DNA of 64,000 nucleotides from Desulfobotulus alkaliphilus. GTDB taxonomy: Bacteria; Desulfobacterota; Desulfobacteria; Desulfobacterales; ASO4-4. Positions within the stretch are counted from its first letter, which is position 1, and each line of letters starts with the position of its first letter. Shown here one piece after another: positions 19,868 through 28,283 of this stretch. Made by a program: the position numbers and the translations under genes. The stretch spans positions 50,222 to 114,221 of the forward strand of contig NZ_VLLC01000013.1 in assembly GCF_007830435.1 (NCBI RefSeq). Direction: 5' to 3'. The notes under the pieces are model-generated. The model worked only from the letters and a program-made list of their open reading frames with translations. It was not told the origin of the DNA and made no database searches.

Positions 19868-20851
19868 TTGAATCCTCTGATGGCAGCGGAAAGGGTTCTG
19901 GCGGGTAAAGGCATCGCCAATGATTTTTTTTTGTGGTTGCTTGGTGCAGACAGGGCCGATATGGCAGAGATTCTGGCGGGGTCGGATCGAATCCGCCGTT
20001 TTTTTTTCGGCAGGGGGGTGCGGCTCTGCGCCATCTGCAACGGCAAATCCGGCAGGTGCTCCGAGGATTGCTCCTTCTGCTCCCAGTCGGTTCATGCCCG
20101 CAGTGATATTGAAATATACCCCCTCCGGACAGAAGAAAAGCTGCGGGAAGAGGCGGCTATGGCTGCGGATTTCCCTCTGGATCGCTACAGCATTGTGACC
20201 AGTGGAAGGGGCATGGAAGGATCTGAGCTGGATACCCTCATCCGGGCCTATGAATCTTTTCCCCGCAACAGGGTTGCCTACTGTGCTTCTCTGGGTATTC
20301 TGCCGGAATCTGCACTGAAACGCTTTAAGGATGCAGGTGTGACCCGTTATCACCACAATCTTGAAACGGCAGCCTCCCTTTTTCCTTCCATATGCAGCAC
20401 CCACAGCTATGAAGAGCGCCTGGAAACCCTGGCTGCGGCAAAAAGGGCAGGCCTTGAACTCTGCTGCGGGGGTATTTTCGGTCTGGGAGAAAAGGATGAA
20501 CAGATCCTGGAGTTTGCAGAAACCCTGAAGGCCCTTGGGGTGGATGCCATACCCATGAATTTTCTGGTGCCCATTGCGGGAACCGGCACAGAGAGCTATC
20601 CTTTGCTCAGCCCCCTGCGCTGCCTGAAGATACTGGCCGCTTTTCGTTTTTTCATGCCCGATACACCACTGATTGTCTGCGGGGGCAGGCAGCAGAGTTT
20701 CGCTTCCCTGGAGGCCCTTATTTTTTCTGCCGGAGCTACGGGGCTTATGACGGGAAACTACCTGACCACACCGGGAAAAGCCGTGGAAAGGGATCTGGCC
20801 ATGCTGGAGGATGGGGGCTGGGAGCTTGTGCAGGGGGGGGGAAACGGGTAA
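19868..20851 (+). CDS. bioB: Biotin synthase
   Basis: The 327-residue radical SAM enzyme converts dethiobiotin to biotin. The cluster ligands C64, C68 and C71 are seen in CSEDCSFC. Family segments such as YHHNLETAASLFPSICSTHS and CCGGIFGLGE follow, and the C-terminal MTGNYLTTPGK is conserved. The start is TTG 19868 behind CAGGAG. A nine-G run at 20833-20841 lies in the last codons. No other bio gene is nearby. Confidence 0.93.
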   Translation: MNPLMAAERVLAGKGIANDFFLWLLGADRADMAEILAGSDRIRRFFFGRGVRLCAICNGKSGRCSEDCSFCSQSVHARSDIEIYPLRTEEKLREEAAMAADFPLDRYSIVTSGRGMEGSELDTLIRAYESFPRNRVAYCASLGILPESALKRFKDAGVTRYHHNLETAASLFPSICSTHSYEERLETLAAAKRAGLELCCGGIFGLGEKDEQILEFAETLKALGVDAIPMNFLVPIAGTGTESYPLLSPLRCLKILAAFRFFMPDTPLIVCGGRQQSFASLEALIFSAGATGLMTGNYLTTPGKAVERDLAMLEDGGWELVQGGGNG

Positions 20852-20898
20852 TCCTCTTTGCCGGAAAAACAGGTACAGACATTCAAAGGAGGTGGAAA

Positions 20899-21108
20899 AT
20901 GAGCATTGAACGTGTGGTCATGGCCTTTGCCGGAACAATGATTCTGCTTTCCCTGATGCTTTCATGGCTTCATTCCGGATGGTGGCTTCTTTTTACTGTT
21001 TTTGTGGGGGCCAACCTCCTGCAGGCCGCCTTTACGGGTTTCTGCCCCCTTGCCATTGTTCTGGGTAAACTGGGCATGAAGCCGGGAACGGCCTTTGAAA
21101 AAAGGTAA
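20899..21108 (+). CDS. DUF2892 family small membrane protein
   Basis: The 69-residue protein has two hydrophobic helices (about residues 7-24 and 28-50) and the pattern FTGFCPLAIVLGKLGMKPG, typical of the YgaP-type transmembrane domain (DUF2892). In other proteins this domain follows a rhodanese; here it stands alone. A clear AAGGAGG lies at 20885-20891. Function is not known. Confidence 0.8.
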   Translation: MSIERVVMAFAGTMILLSLMLSWLHSGWWLLFTVFVGANLLQAAFTGFCPLAIVLGKLGMKPGTAFEKR

Positions 21109-21114
21109 CGTCTG

Positions 21115-21133
21115 AGTAACTTCAAAAGTTACT
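21115..21133 (+). terminator. Weak hairpin after the DUF2892 gene
   Basis: An 8-bp stem AGTAACTT / AAGTTACT with a 3-base loop lies seven bases after the stop. It has only a short T run, so termination would be modest. Confidence 0.45.
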
Positions 21134-21244
21134 TTATGACAAAACACCGCAACACGGCGTGGGTTGCTGTTCAGCACAATTTTCAAAGTATCACGGCTGC
21201 CAGATAGATGCACAGGCACCCAATCTATTTGCCCGTGACGCAAT

Positions 21245-21312
21245 CCGGCACTCAAGCTGAAAAACCCAAGCACTTTACTGGAGCAAAAAAGCTTATGGAT
21301 CTTGAGTGCCGG
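21245..21312. mobile_element. Nested 68-bp mini-element, first in copy A
   Basis: It begins CCGGCACTCAAG and ends CTTGAGTGCCGG, perfect 12-bp terminal inverted repeats. It interrupts the fold-back sequence at a point where copy C is continuous. It looks like a MITE- or REPIN-like insertion. Confidence 0.75.
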
Positions 21313-21448
21313 ATTCGGGAACTTCTTGCCCTGTGCGGAAGCGGCAAAAACTCGCCGCCACAGGCAGGATGGGTTTTTTTATTACCATAGCAGGCCTTGG
21401 TACGCTGCCTTTGTGGCGGCTCAGACAGTTTGCCGCTTTTATAGCACT

Positions 21449-21515
21449 CCGGCACTCAAGCTTGCAAAAGCCCATTTTTTCATCGCAGGCTTTGGGTTTT
21501 TGGCTTGAGTGCCGG
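21449..21515. mobile_element. Nested 67-bp mini-element, second in copy A
   Basis: Terminal inverted repeats CCGGCACTCAAGC and GCTTGAGTGCCGG enclose an AT-rich centre. It is symmetric in place to the first mini-element, on the other arm of the fold-back. Confidence 0.75.
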
Positions 21516-21649
21516 ACAAAGTTCTGATCCGAAACGATTGCAACGTCACTTGCAAATAGCCAGGGTGCCTTGCAGCAGTACGAAGCTGCTGCAATTACAG
21601 CCTTGGAATTTCATAATAAATGGTGCTGAACAGTTTTTTCCATGAAAGC

Positions 21650-23170
21650 TTAGCCTGCAGTCCCACAAATCGCCTGCACAAGGCCCGGTATGGTGTATTC
21701 AATGGCTTCCGTATCCACATGGAAGCCAAGCTCCCTTGCGGTATCCGAAGTGATGGGACCGATGGAAGCCACCTTAAGTTTCTGTATAAGGTTTTTAAAG
21801 TGTTCATCCGGAATGAGGCTTCTGAAATTTTTTACGGTGGATGAGCTTGTAAAGGTGACCATATCCGCTCCTTCCTTTTCAAGGAGAGCGATGAGTTCTT
21901 CCGCCTGATCCGTAACGGGCAGGGTGACATAGGCCGTGACCTCATCCAGATGGGCACCCATTTCCCTCAGGCTGTCCGGCAGTACGCTCCGGGCTTCGGC
22001 GGCTCTGGGCAGCAGTACCCTGACTCCGGACATCTTTTCCTTTCGGAAGGCATCCACCACGGATTCCGCACGGTAGTTTTCCGGAAGAATGTCACAGCGG
22101 ATACCATAATCCAGCAGTCTTTCGGCGGTTACAGGGCCGATGCAGGCGGTTTTTACCCGGTGCAGGGCCCGCACATCGAGGCCTCTGTCAAAGAGTCTTT
22201 TGAAAAAATGCTTCACTCCGTTTACACTGGTAAAAACCAGCCAGTCATATTCTCCCAGTCTGTCAATGGCTGCATCCATGTCCGACATATCCAGAGGCGG
22301 CACCACCCGTATGGTGGGCATTTCAATGCAGTGGGCTCCCAGTTGGGTGAGCCTGCCAAGAAGGTCGCTGGCCTGTTCCCTGGCACGGGTGACCAGAATA
22401 CGCCTGCCAAGCAGGGGGCGCTCCCTTTCAAACCATGCAAGGGTGCTGCGCAGTTCCACCACTTCGCCCACCACAATGATGGCCGGTGCCTTCAGGCCTG
22501 CCCTGCGGACTTCCTCTTCAATGGTGGCGAGGGTGCCGGTTACGGTCTGCTGCTGGCTGGTGCTGCCCCATCGAATCAGGGCCACGGGAGTTTCAGGGTT
22601 TCTGCCGTATTTCAGAAGCTGGCCTGTGATGAGGGGGAGATTTTTCACCCCCATATAGAAGACCAGAGTGCCGATCCCCCGGCTCAGGGCTTCCCAGTCA
22701 ATGCGGGAGTCTTCCTTGGTGGGGTCTTCATGGCCCGTGACAAAGGCAAGGGTTGCGGTCATTTTTCTGTGGGTGAGGGGAATACCCGCATAGGCAGAGG
22801 CAGCAATGCCCGCTGTGACTCCGGGTACGATTTCAAAGGGAATACCTTCCGCCTTGAGAACTTCCGCTTCTTCTCCCCCCCTTCCGAAGATAAAGGGATC
22901 GCCTCCCTTGAGCCGGACCACGGTACGGCCCGTGCGGGCCTTGTCCACAATGAGCTGGTTGATACCTTCCTGGGAAAGGGTATGGTCCCCGCCCTTTTTG
23001 CCCACATAAATGCATTCTGCATCCGGAGCAGCAAGGGCGAGGAGGGCCGGAGCGGCCAGATAATCATAGATGATCACTCCGGCACGGGTCATGCAATCCC
23101 TGCCTTTGAGGGTAAAAAGGCCGGGATCTCCGGGACCTGCGCCAACGAGATAAACTTTTCCGGGTTCCAT
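21650..23170 (-). CDS. Uroporphyrinogen-III C-methyltransferase / uroporphyrinogen-III synthase fusion
   Basis: The 506-residue bifunctional protein makes precorrin-2 for sirohaem, cobalamin or haem d1/alternative haem synthesis. Residues 1-245 are SUMT (VYLVGAGPGDPGLFTLKG; RLKGGDPFIFGRGGEEAEVL; VTGHEDP); residues 250-506 are HemD (RRILVTRAREQASDLLGRL; ADMVTFTSSSTVKNF). The ATG at 23170 (MEPGKVYLVGAGPG) is the family start; the upstream frame runs into repeat copy B. The gene is bracketed by fold-back copies A and B. Sirohaem would serve a dissimilatory sulfite reductase if the host is a sulfate reducer (inference). Confidence 0.93.
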   Translation of the reverse strand: MEPGKVYLVGAGPGDPGLFTLKGRDCMTRAGVIIYDYLAAPALLALAAPDAECIYVGKKGGDHTLSQEGINQLIVDKARTGRTVVRLKGGDPFIFGRGGEEAEVLKAEGIPFEIVPGVTAGIAASAYAGIPLTHRKMTATLAFVTGHEDPTKEDSRIDWEALSRGIGTLVFYMGVKNLPLITGQLLKYGRNPETPVALIRWGSTSQQQTVTGTLATIEEEVRRAGLKAPAIIVVGEVVELRSTLAWFERERPLLGRRILVTRAREQASDLLGRLTQLGAHCIEMPTIRVVPPLDMSDMDAAIDRLGEYDWLVFTSVNGVKHFFKRLFDRGLDVRALHRVKTACIGPVTAERLLDYGIRCDILPENYRAESVVDAFRKEKMSGVRVLLPRAAEARSVLPDSLREMGAHLDEVTAYVTLPVTDQAEELIALLEKEGADMVTFTSSSTVKNFRSLIPDEHFKNLIQKLKVASIGPITSDTARELGFHVDTEAIEYTIPGLVQAICGTAG

Positions 23171-23292
23171 GGGTATTCCTTGTATGATATCTGTGTACTC
23201 AATTTTGATTGTAGCTGTTCGGCACAATTTTCCAAGTACCATACCTGGAAGATAGATGTACAGGCACCCAAGCTGTTTGCCCGTGACGCAAT

Positions 23293-23361
23293 CCGGCACT
23301 CAAGCTGAAAAGCTCAAGCCCTTTACGGGAACAAAAGTGCTTCAAGGATCTTGAGTGCCGG
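23293..23361. mobile_element. Nested 69-bp mini-element, first in copy B
   Basis: CCGGCACTCAAG and CTTGAGTGCCGG terminal repeats. It is in the same position as 21245-21312 in copy A; the interior has diverged more than the ends. Confidence 0.75.
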
Positions 23362-23499
23362 ATTCGGGAGCTTCTTGCCCTGTGCGGAAGCGGCAAAAAC
23401 TCCCCGCCACAGGCAGGATACGCTTTTTGATTACCATGGCAGGCTTCAGTACGCTGCCTTTGTGGCGACTCAGACAGTTTGCCGCTTCTTATTAGCACT

Positions 23500-23568
23500 C
23501 CGGCACTCAAGCCTGAAAAAGCTATATTATTTGCATCATAGGCTTTGGGTTTATGGCTTGAGTGCCAG
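23500..23568. mobile_element. Nested 69-bp mini-element, second in copy B
   Basis: CCGGCACTCAAGC and GCTTGAGTGCCAG ends, one mismatch. Same position as 21449-21515 in copy A. Confidence 0.7.
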
Positions 23569-23718
23569 ACAAAGCTCTGATCCGAAACGATTGCAATGTC
23601 ACTTGCAAACAGCCAGGGCACCTTGCAATAGTACGGAACTGCGCTAACTATATTGTTGTAATTTTGGAATAAACTGTGCTGAACAATTACTTTTGATTTA
23701 CATTTGACAGCCTGCGCC

Positions 23719-23961
23719 TCACACCCCGCATCCCGCACAGCTTGAGGCGGAGCATCCGCTGCAGCCGGAAGTACCTGCGCTGCTTGTGACCGTGGTTTCC
23801 CCACCGGCACCTGTGCCTTTGCTTATAAAGCCGCAGGCCGACATGAGCCGCTGTACATTTTCTCCGTTGCAGAAGGGACAGCCGGGAACCTCATCCCGTT
23901 TCAGGACTAAAGATTCAAAGTTTTTTTCACAGGATTTGCAGTGGTATTCATAGATGGGCAT
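23719..23961 (-). CDS. FmdB-family zinc ribbon protein
   Basis: The 80-residue protein starts MPIYEYHCKSCEKNFESLVL and has Cys-x2-Cys (CKSC, CPFC), the FmdB putative regulatory zinc ribbon. The C-terminus is a cysteine- and glycine-rich tail (SGCSGCSASSCAGCGV) seen in related proteins. AGGAGG precedes the ATG. It lies 48 bases after the TPR gene and may be the last gene of the selA operon. Cellular role is unknown. Confidence 0.85.
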   Translation of the reverse strand: MPIYEYHCKSCEKNFESLVLKRDEVPGCPFCNGENVQRLMSACGFISKGTGAGGETTVTSSAGTSGCSGCSASSCAGCGV

Positions 23962-24009
23962 AGGGCCTCCTTCTTCATTTTTATAAAATTCATGCCAAGG
24001 TACGATTTT

Positions 24010-25257
24010 TCAGTTAAGTCCGTTTTCTTCTTCCCGGCTCAGTTTCTGTCCGTTTTTTCTGGCCATCAAGAGAAGGCTGCGGGCTTCTTCATTTCTGTTC
24101 TGGCGTATCCGTATTCTGGCAAGGCGCAGGGCAAAAAGACCGTTATCCGGCTCTATGGCAAGGGCCTCCTCGCAGAATGTGGCGGCTATGTCAGGATTTT
24201 CCCCTTTAAGATCAAAGCAGGCCCCAAGGCCGGAAAGCACTGCTGCATCCCTTGGCATGCGTCGCAGGGCCTGACGGAAGAGATGAAAGGCCTTTTCCGT
24301 TTCTCTGGTTCTGAAACAGGCTTCCGCCAGAAACTTCAGCACAGGACCGTTTTCCGGTTTAATGGTCCGGGCCTTTTCCAGAAAGGGCAGGGCTGCTTCC
24401 GGGTCTTCAAGGGCCACGAGACTTTTGCCTAAGTGAAAGGCACTTTCAAAGCTGTCCGGAGACAGGCACAAGGCCTTTTCAAAGCAGTCCTTTGCCCTTT
24501 GTTTTTCCCCCTGCATCTCATGGATCAGTCCCTCGTTGTAAACGGGCATGGCTTCCTTTGGGTCGGCGGCATGGCTGCGGCGGAAAGCGTTGAGGGCCCT
24601 TTCGTAATTTTGAATGACACCGAAGCATACCCCAAGGCTGTTGAGCACATTGGCATTTTCAGGGTCAAGGCGCAGGGCAGCCTCATATTCTTCTATGGCT
24701 TCATCCATGCGTCCTTCCTGATAGGCTTCGTCTCCGGAAATGTTCAGGGTGACGGCATCAAAGCTTGCCAGGGAATCCGGACCCAGAAGCAGGCTGTGGG
24801 TCAGGGTTTTCCTGCTGTATTCCAGAGCCCTTGCTGCGGTAAAGCCATCAAGGGGGTAGGTAAAAATCCCCGCATTCATTGCTGTTTCGGGGCCTGTTTT
24901 CAGTTTGTGGAAGATTTTTTCAGCTTCTTCGGGACCTTTGTCCTGCAAAAGAAGGAAAAAGATGTTGTTCTCCTGGGTAATATGCAGCCTGTCCTGCTGC
25001 TCTTTTCCAAGATCGCTAAGGGTTTTTTCCATGTCCCCGGACAGGGTTTCCACCTGCAGGCTCAGGATTGTAAATGGGGGGCAGGACTCCTGAGTGAAAA
25101 GAACGCTCAGGGATTCCGGGGATGGAAAGTGCGGGCCATCGGGAAGGGGTGCAGGAGCTTCCTGGGGCCGGGAGCAGGGCAATGCAGGATCTGGACTTCC
25201 ATTGCACCGGAGAAAAGGATCCGGGCATTCCCCTTGCAGGGCGGAACTGGCCTTCAT
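24010..25257 (-). CDS. TPR protein with degenerate GGDEF-like N-terminus
   Basis: The 415-residue protein has about 165 N-terminal residues resembling a degraded GGDEF fold (LEYSRKTLTHSLLLGPDSLA near its end) without a GGDEF motif. TPR units follow at about 175-405 (GDEAYQEGRMDEAIEEYEAA; NSLGVCFGVIQNYERALNAF; AFHLGKSLVALEDPEAALPF). No signal peptide is seen. Its start overlaps the selA end by four bases, so it is coupled to selA; selB, the usual neighbour, is not in the window. Function is not known. Confidence 0.7.
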   Translation of the reverse strand: MKASSALQGECPDPFLRCNGSPDPALPCSRPQEAPAPLPDGPHFPSPESLSVLFTQESCPPFTILSLQVETLSGDMEKTLSDLGKEQQDRLHITQENNIFFLLLQDKGPEEAEKIFHKLKTGPETAMNAGIFTYPLDGFTAARALEYSRKTLTHSLLLGPDSLASFDAVTLNISGDEAYQEGRMDEAIEEYEAALRLDPENANVLNSLGVCFGVIQNYERALNAFRRSHAADPKEAMPVYNEGLIHEMQGEKQRAKDCFEKALCLSPDSFESAFHLGKSLVALEDPEAALPFLEKARTIKPENGPVLKFLAEACFRTRETEKAFHLFRQALRRMPRDAAVLSGLGACFDLKGENPDIAATFCEEALAIEPDNGLFALRLARIRIRQNRNEEARSLLLMARKNGQKLSREEENGLN

Positions 25258-26708
25258 GGCTTCTCCTTTTTAATACAGGGAAGAAGGGGTTCTGGGCAAA
25301 AAAGGGTGGAAAAAGCCGTAACAATGATGTCTTCCTCCCCCTGTTGCAGGGTTCGCACATCCATGAGAAAGGCATCACTTTCCACCCGGCCGATGATGGG
25401 GGGCTGGAAATTCCGGAACTGACGTTCCATGGATGCGGCGGAAACATCCCGGCTTTTTATGCTTATGCAGCGGCTGGGCAGGTCCTGGGTGGGCAGGGAG
25501 CCGCCTCCGGCTCTCGCCGTGCTGGGCAGAACTTCCATATCAAAGCCCTGCAGCCCCAGTGCCATGAGTTTTTTATGGAGTGTGGTCGCCTTTTCCGTGC
25601 AGAGGCTTTCATCCATGGTCAGCATGCGCAGGGTGGGGATGCTGGCCATGGCTTTTTCAGGATCCCGGTAAAGGCGCAGGGTGCCTTCCAGGGCGGCAAG
25701 GGTGAGCTTGTCGATGCGCAGGGCGCGGGTCAGGGGATTGCTGCGGATTTTTTCTATCCATTCTTTTCTGCCCACAATGATACCGGCCTGGGGGCCTCCG
25801 AGCAGCTTGTCTCCGCTGAAGGTAACGATGTCGGCACCGGCCTTCAGGGATTCCTGTACCGTGGGTTCTTTTGAAAGGCCAAAGGGTGAGAAGTCCACGA
25901 ATGTGCCGGAGCCAAGGTCATCCATGACAGGGATGCCGTGTTTTCTGCCCAGAGTTGCGAGCTGATCCATGCTTACGGAGGCGGTAAAGCCCATGATCTG
26001 GAAATTGCTGGTGTGTACTTTAAGGAGCAGGCCCGTATTTTCTCCGATGGCTTCTTCGTAGTCTTTCAGGTGCGTCCGGTTGGTGGTGCCCACTTCCTTC
26101 AGGATGGCACCGCTTTTGGCCATGACATCGGGAATGCGGAAGGAGCCGCCGATTTCCACCAGCTCCCCTCTGGATACAATGGCTTCCCTGCCTTTGGTCA
26201 GGGTATCCAGACAGAGAAGAACCGCCGCAGCATTGTTGTTGACCACCATGGCGGCTTCTGCTCCGGTGATTTCCGTGAGCAGGGAGGATACGGCTGTGTA
26301 ACGCAGTCCCCTTTTACCGCTTTCAAGGCTGAACTCCAGATTGCTGTAATGGCTGGCAACGGCCATGATTCTTTCAAGGGCTTCTCCGGCAAGGAGGGAT
26401 CTGCCGAGATTGGTGTGTACCACAACACCTGTGGCATTGATGGTGCGCTGGAGGTTGGGGCTGACTGCCCTCTCCAGTTTCTCTGTGATCCGGGGTATCA
26501 GGATGGCAGCAGCCAGATCCTTTGCATCCTGAATCCGGTTTTCAAGGACGTCTCTGCGTTTTTCTTCCAGCACTTCCCGGATGATGCGGGCTTTGAGACT
26601 GTGGGGGGCATCCGTCCATTCTTTAAGGGTTTCCATTTCCAGAAGAAGGGTGTCCACTCCCGGAAGATGCCTGAGAAGTTGCTGGGTGGCCATGGATTTT
26701 TCGTACAC
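25254..26708 (-). CDS. selA: L-seryl-tRNA(Sec) selenium transferase
   Basis: The 484-residue PLP enzyme turns seryl-tRNA(Sec) into selenocysteinyl-tRNA(Sec) with selenophosphate. Conserved segments include INATGVVVHTNLGRSLLAGE, NNNAAAVLLCLDTLT, DDLGSGTFVDFSPFG and the PLP-lysine motif TFSGDKLLGGPQAG. The start may be 26708 or the in-frame ATG at 26693 (MATQQLLRHLPGV). Its presence shows that the host makes selenoproteins. It is the first gene of a likely three-gene operon with the TPR and FmdB-like genes. Confidence 0.96.
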   Translation of the reverse strand: MYEKSMATQQLLRHLPGVDTLLLEMETLKEWTDAPHSLKARIIREVLEEKRRDVLENRIQDAKDLAAAILIPRITEKLERAVSPNLQRTINATGVVVHTNLGRSLLAGEALERIMAVASHYSNLEFSLESGKRGLRYTAVSSLLTEITGAEAAMVVNNNAAAVLLCLDTLTKGREAIVSRGELVEIGGSFRIPDVMAKSGAILKEVGTTNRTHLKDYEEAIGENTGLLLKVHTSNFQIMGFTASVSMDQLATLGRKHGIPVMDDLGSGTFVDFSPFGLSKEPTVQESLKAGADIVTFSGDKLLGGPQAGIIVGRKEWIEKIRSNPLTRALRIDKLTLAALEGTLRLYRDPEKAMASIPTLRMLTMDESLCTEKATTLHKKLMALGLQGFDMEVLPSTARAGGGSLPTQDLPSRCISIKSRDVSAASMERQFRNFQPPIIGRVESDAFLMDVRTLQQGEEDIIVTAFSTLFCPEPLLPCIKKEKP

Positions 26709-26729
26709 TTTCTTTTATTTCTTCGAAAT

Positions 26730-28091
26730 TCAGGTTTTTTTGAAAAGGACCGTTTCCGGTTGCATACTGAAAACATCCATGGGCAGCCGGTCAATGAAAT
26801 TTTCAAAATCCGAAGGCCCCATGCCGAGTACGGCAAGGCGGTCTGCAATACTGCCTCTGCTGGATTCCGGAAAAACACCGGACTGAAAGCGGGACATGAT
26901 GAGGTCCGCAGCATGGACAATATAGGCCAGTTTGTCTCCGGCCTTTCCGTCTTCGGGTCTGTGGTGATGCCGGATGGCATGGATGAGGTTTTCCGGGAAG
27001 GCCCATTTCAGACCTAGTTTGGCCCCCACTTCACAGTGATCCACACCAAGAATCCGTTTTTCCACTTCGAGAATCCGGTGGTTCTCCTTTTTCATGCCCC
27101 TGTAAAAGAGGGGGCAGGCGGAGGTGATGTGCTGGTCCAGCACCACCATGCCGATATCATGGAGCAGACCCGCAGTATAGGCGGTGGCCCTGTGGGCAGC
27201 CCCCGTATGGGCGGCAAGCTGATCGGCCACGATGGCCGTGCCCATGGCATGGTGAAAAAGGCCTCCCTTGCACAGGGAATATACGGAATCACTCTGTCTG
27301 TAAAAGGTTTTAAGGGCAGACGAGATAATGGATTTAATGAGGGTGTCCTGCCCCAGCAGAATCAGGGCGTCGTCGATGGAGGCCACCTGATTGCGGCCTG
27401 AATACAGGGCGGCATTGCACATGCGCAGGGTCTGGGCGGTAATTACCTGATCCTTACGGACTTCTGCGGCAATGGCCTTGAAATCCGCTTCTTCCGATGT
27501 CACCATGCGCAGGATTTTTAAGGCAACCTGAGGGATGGGCTTGAGTCCTGTGACACTGGCTGCAATGGCATCCGCCGAAGGGGCCGTATAGTGGAAGGCC
27601 TCTTCCGGATCCCGCAGCAGGCCGGACGGGCAGATGCGGTTTTTACCGGTGTTCAGATCCAGCTCCAGGGTACAGGTGAAAAAGCCACCGGTTTCCGAAG
27701 CACTGACGGGGATATTGTATCTTTTCAGAAGCTCGTGTACCTTTTCTGCGGTCCGGCCACCGATATCCAAGGCCATATCCTGTTCACTCACAGGGCCCAC
27801 AAGGGCACCACCGGCAACGGTGGCGCGCATGTTATCCGGATGGGCTCCCTTTTCAATGAGGGCTTTGAGGAAGGCAGGGACACCGGTACTGGCATATTTT
27901 CCGGGGTGTGTATCCGATGCACCGGATACGGGTTCGGGCAAAAGGATATGCAGAAGGCCACCCATGCCTGCCACGCTATCATAGACAGAGACGCCCACAC
28001 AGGTGCCCAGCAGGGCTTTCAGGATCAGGGGCTGTCTGTCTGCGGCAACCATGAACTGGCCAGATGCCACATAGTGAATATTGGATTCCAT
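26730..28091 (-). CDS. CheD-like / HDOD domain fusion protein
   Basis: The 453-residue protein joins a CheD-like domain (residues 1-160) to an HDOD domain (about 185-390). The CheD part has the catalytic Cys in LLGTCVGVSVYD and the His in GGLLHILLPE, as in chemoreceptor glutamine deamidases. The HDOD part has LKPIPQVALKIL and the HD-like HDIGMVVLDQHI. The ATG at 28091 (MESNIHYVASGQFMVAADRQ) matches the CheD start; the longer frame is not supported. No che genes are adjacent. It may link receptor modification with a signalling output; this is inference. Confidence 0.85.
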   Translation of the reverse strand: MESNIHYVASGQFMVAADRQPLILKALLGTCVGVSVYDSVAGMGGLLHILLPEPVSGASDTHPGKYASTGVPAFLKALIEKGAHPDNMRATVAGGALVGPVSEQDMALDIGGRTAEKVHELLKRYNIPVSASETGGFFTCTLELDLNTGKNRICPSGLLRDPEEAFHYTAPSADAIAASVTGLKPIPQVALKILRMVTSEEADFKAIAAEVRKDQVITAQTLRMCNAALYSGRNQVASIDDALILLGQDTLIKSIISSALKTFYRQSDSVYSLCKGGLFHHAMGTAIVADQLAAHTGAAHRATAYTAGLLHDIGMVVLDQHITSACPLFYRGMKKENHRILEVEKRILGVDHCEVGAKLGLKWAFPENLIHAIRHHHRPEDGKAGDKLAYIVHAADLIMSRFQSGVFPESSRGSIADRLAVLGMGPSDFENFIDRLPMDVFSMQPETVLFKKT

Positions 28092-28108
28092 AGATACTCC
28101 CGGTTTTT

Positions 28109-28122
28109 CTGGTATATACCAG
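28109..28122. promoter_or_regulatory. Perfect 14-bp palindrome upstream of cheD-HDOD
   Basis: CTGGTATATACCAG lies 18 bases before the CheD-HDOD start, in the divergent gap to pyrF. The size and place fit a repressor operator; no regulator is identified. Confidence 0.45.
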
Positions 28123-28283
28123 AGTATTGTAAAACATTCTTCCATAGCATTTCAGTGACTTTGGATTCAAGTATGATTCCACTAAAAAGATGCATCCCTG
28201 ATCACCCCCCTTTATTTCATGGTGGAATCTCTGGTTATGTTCTTTGATTTTATTTGTAAAAATATTATTTTTCAGGAGATTGT

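Larger units (their letters stand above)
21167..21633. repeat. Fold-back repeat element, copy A
   Basis: A 467-bp non-coding element fills the gap between the DUF2892 gene and cobA-hemD. It ends in inverted CTGTTCAGCACA / GGTGCTGAACAG. Further inside, CTATTTGCCCGTGACGCAAT mirrors ATTGCAACGTCACTTGCAAA. The core pairs GCGGAAGCGGCAAAAAC and GCCACAGGCAG with CTGCCTTTGTGGC and GTTTGCCGCTT, so the whole element can fold on itself. It carries two nested mini-elements (21245-21312, 21449-21515) that are absent in copy C. Short reading frames in it are not genes. Confidence 0.85.
23215..23686. repeat. Fold-back repeat element, copy B
   Basis: A 472-bp element similar to copy A over its length and in the same orientation, with terminal CTGTTCGGCACA and TGTGCTGAACA. 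It has the same two nested mini-elements. It lies between the start of cobA-hemD and the end of the fmdB-like gene, both on the minus strand. Confidence 0.85.

Noticed and set aside
23199..23810. 203-codon minus-strand frame through fold-back copy B
   Set aside because: It overlaps the fmdB-like gene in another frame and is made of repeat sequence.
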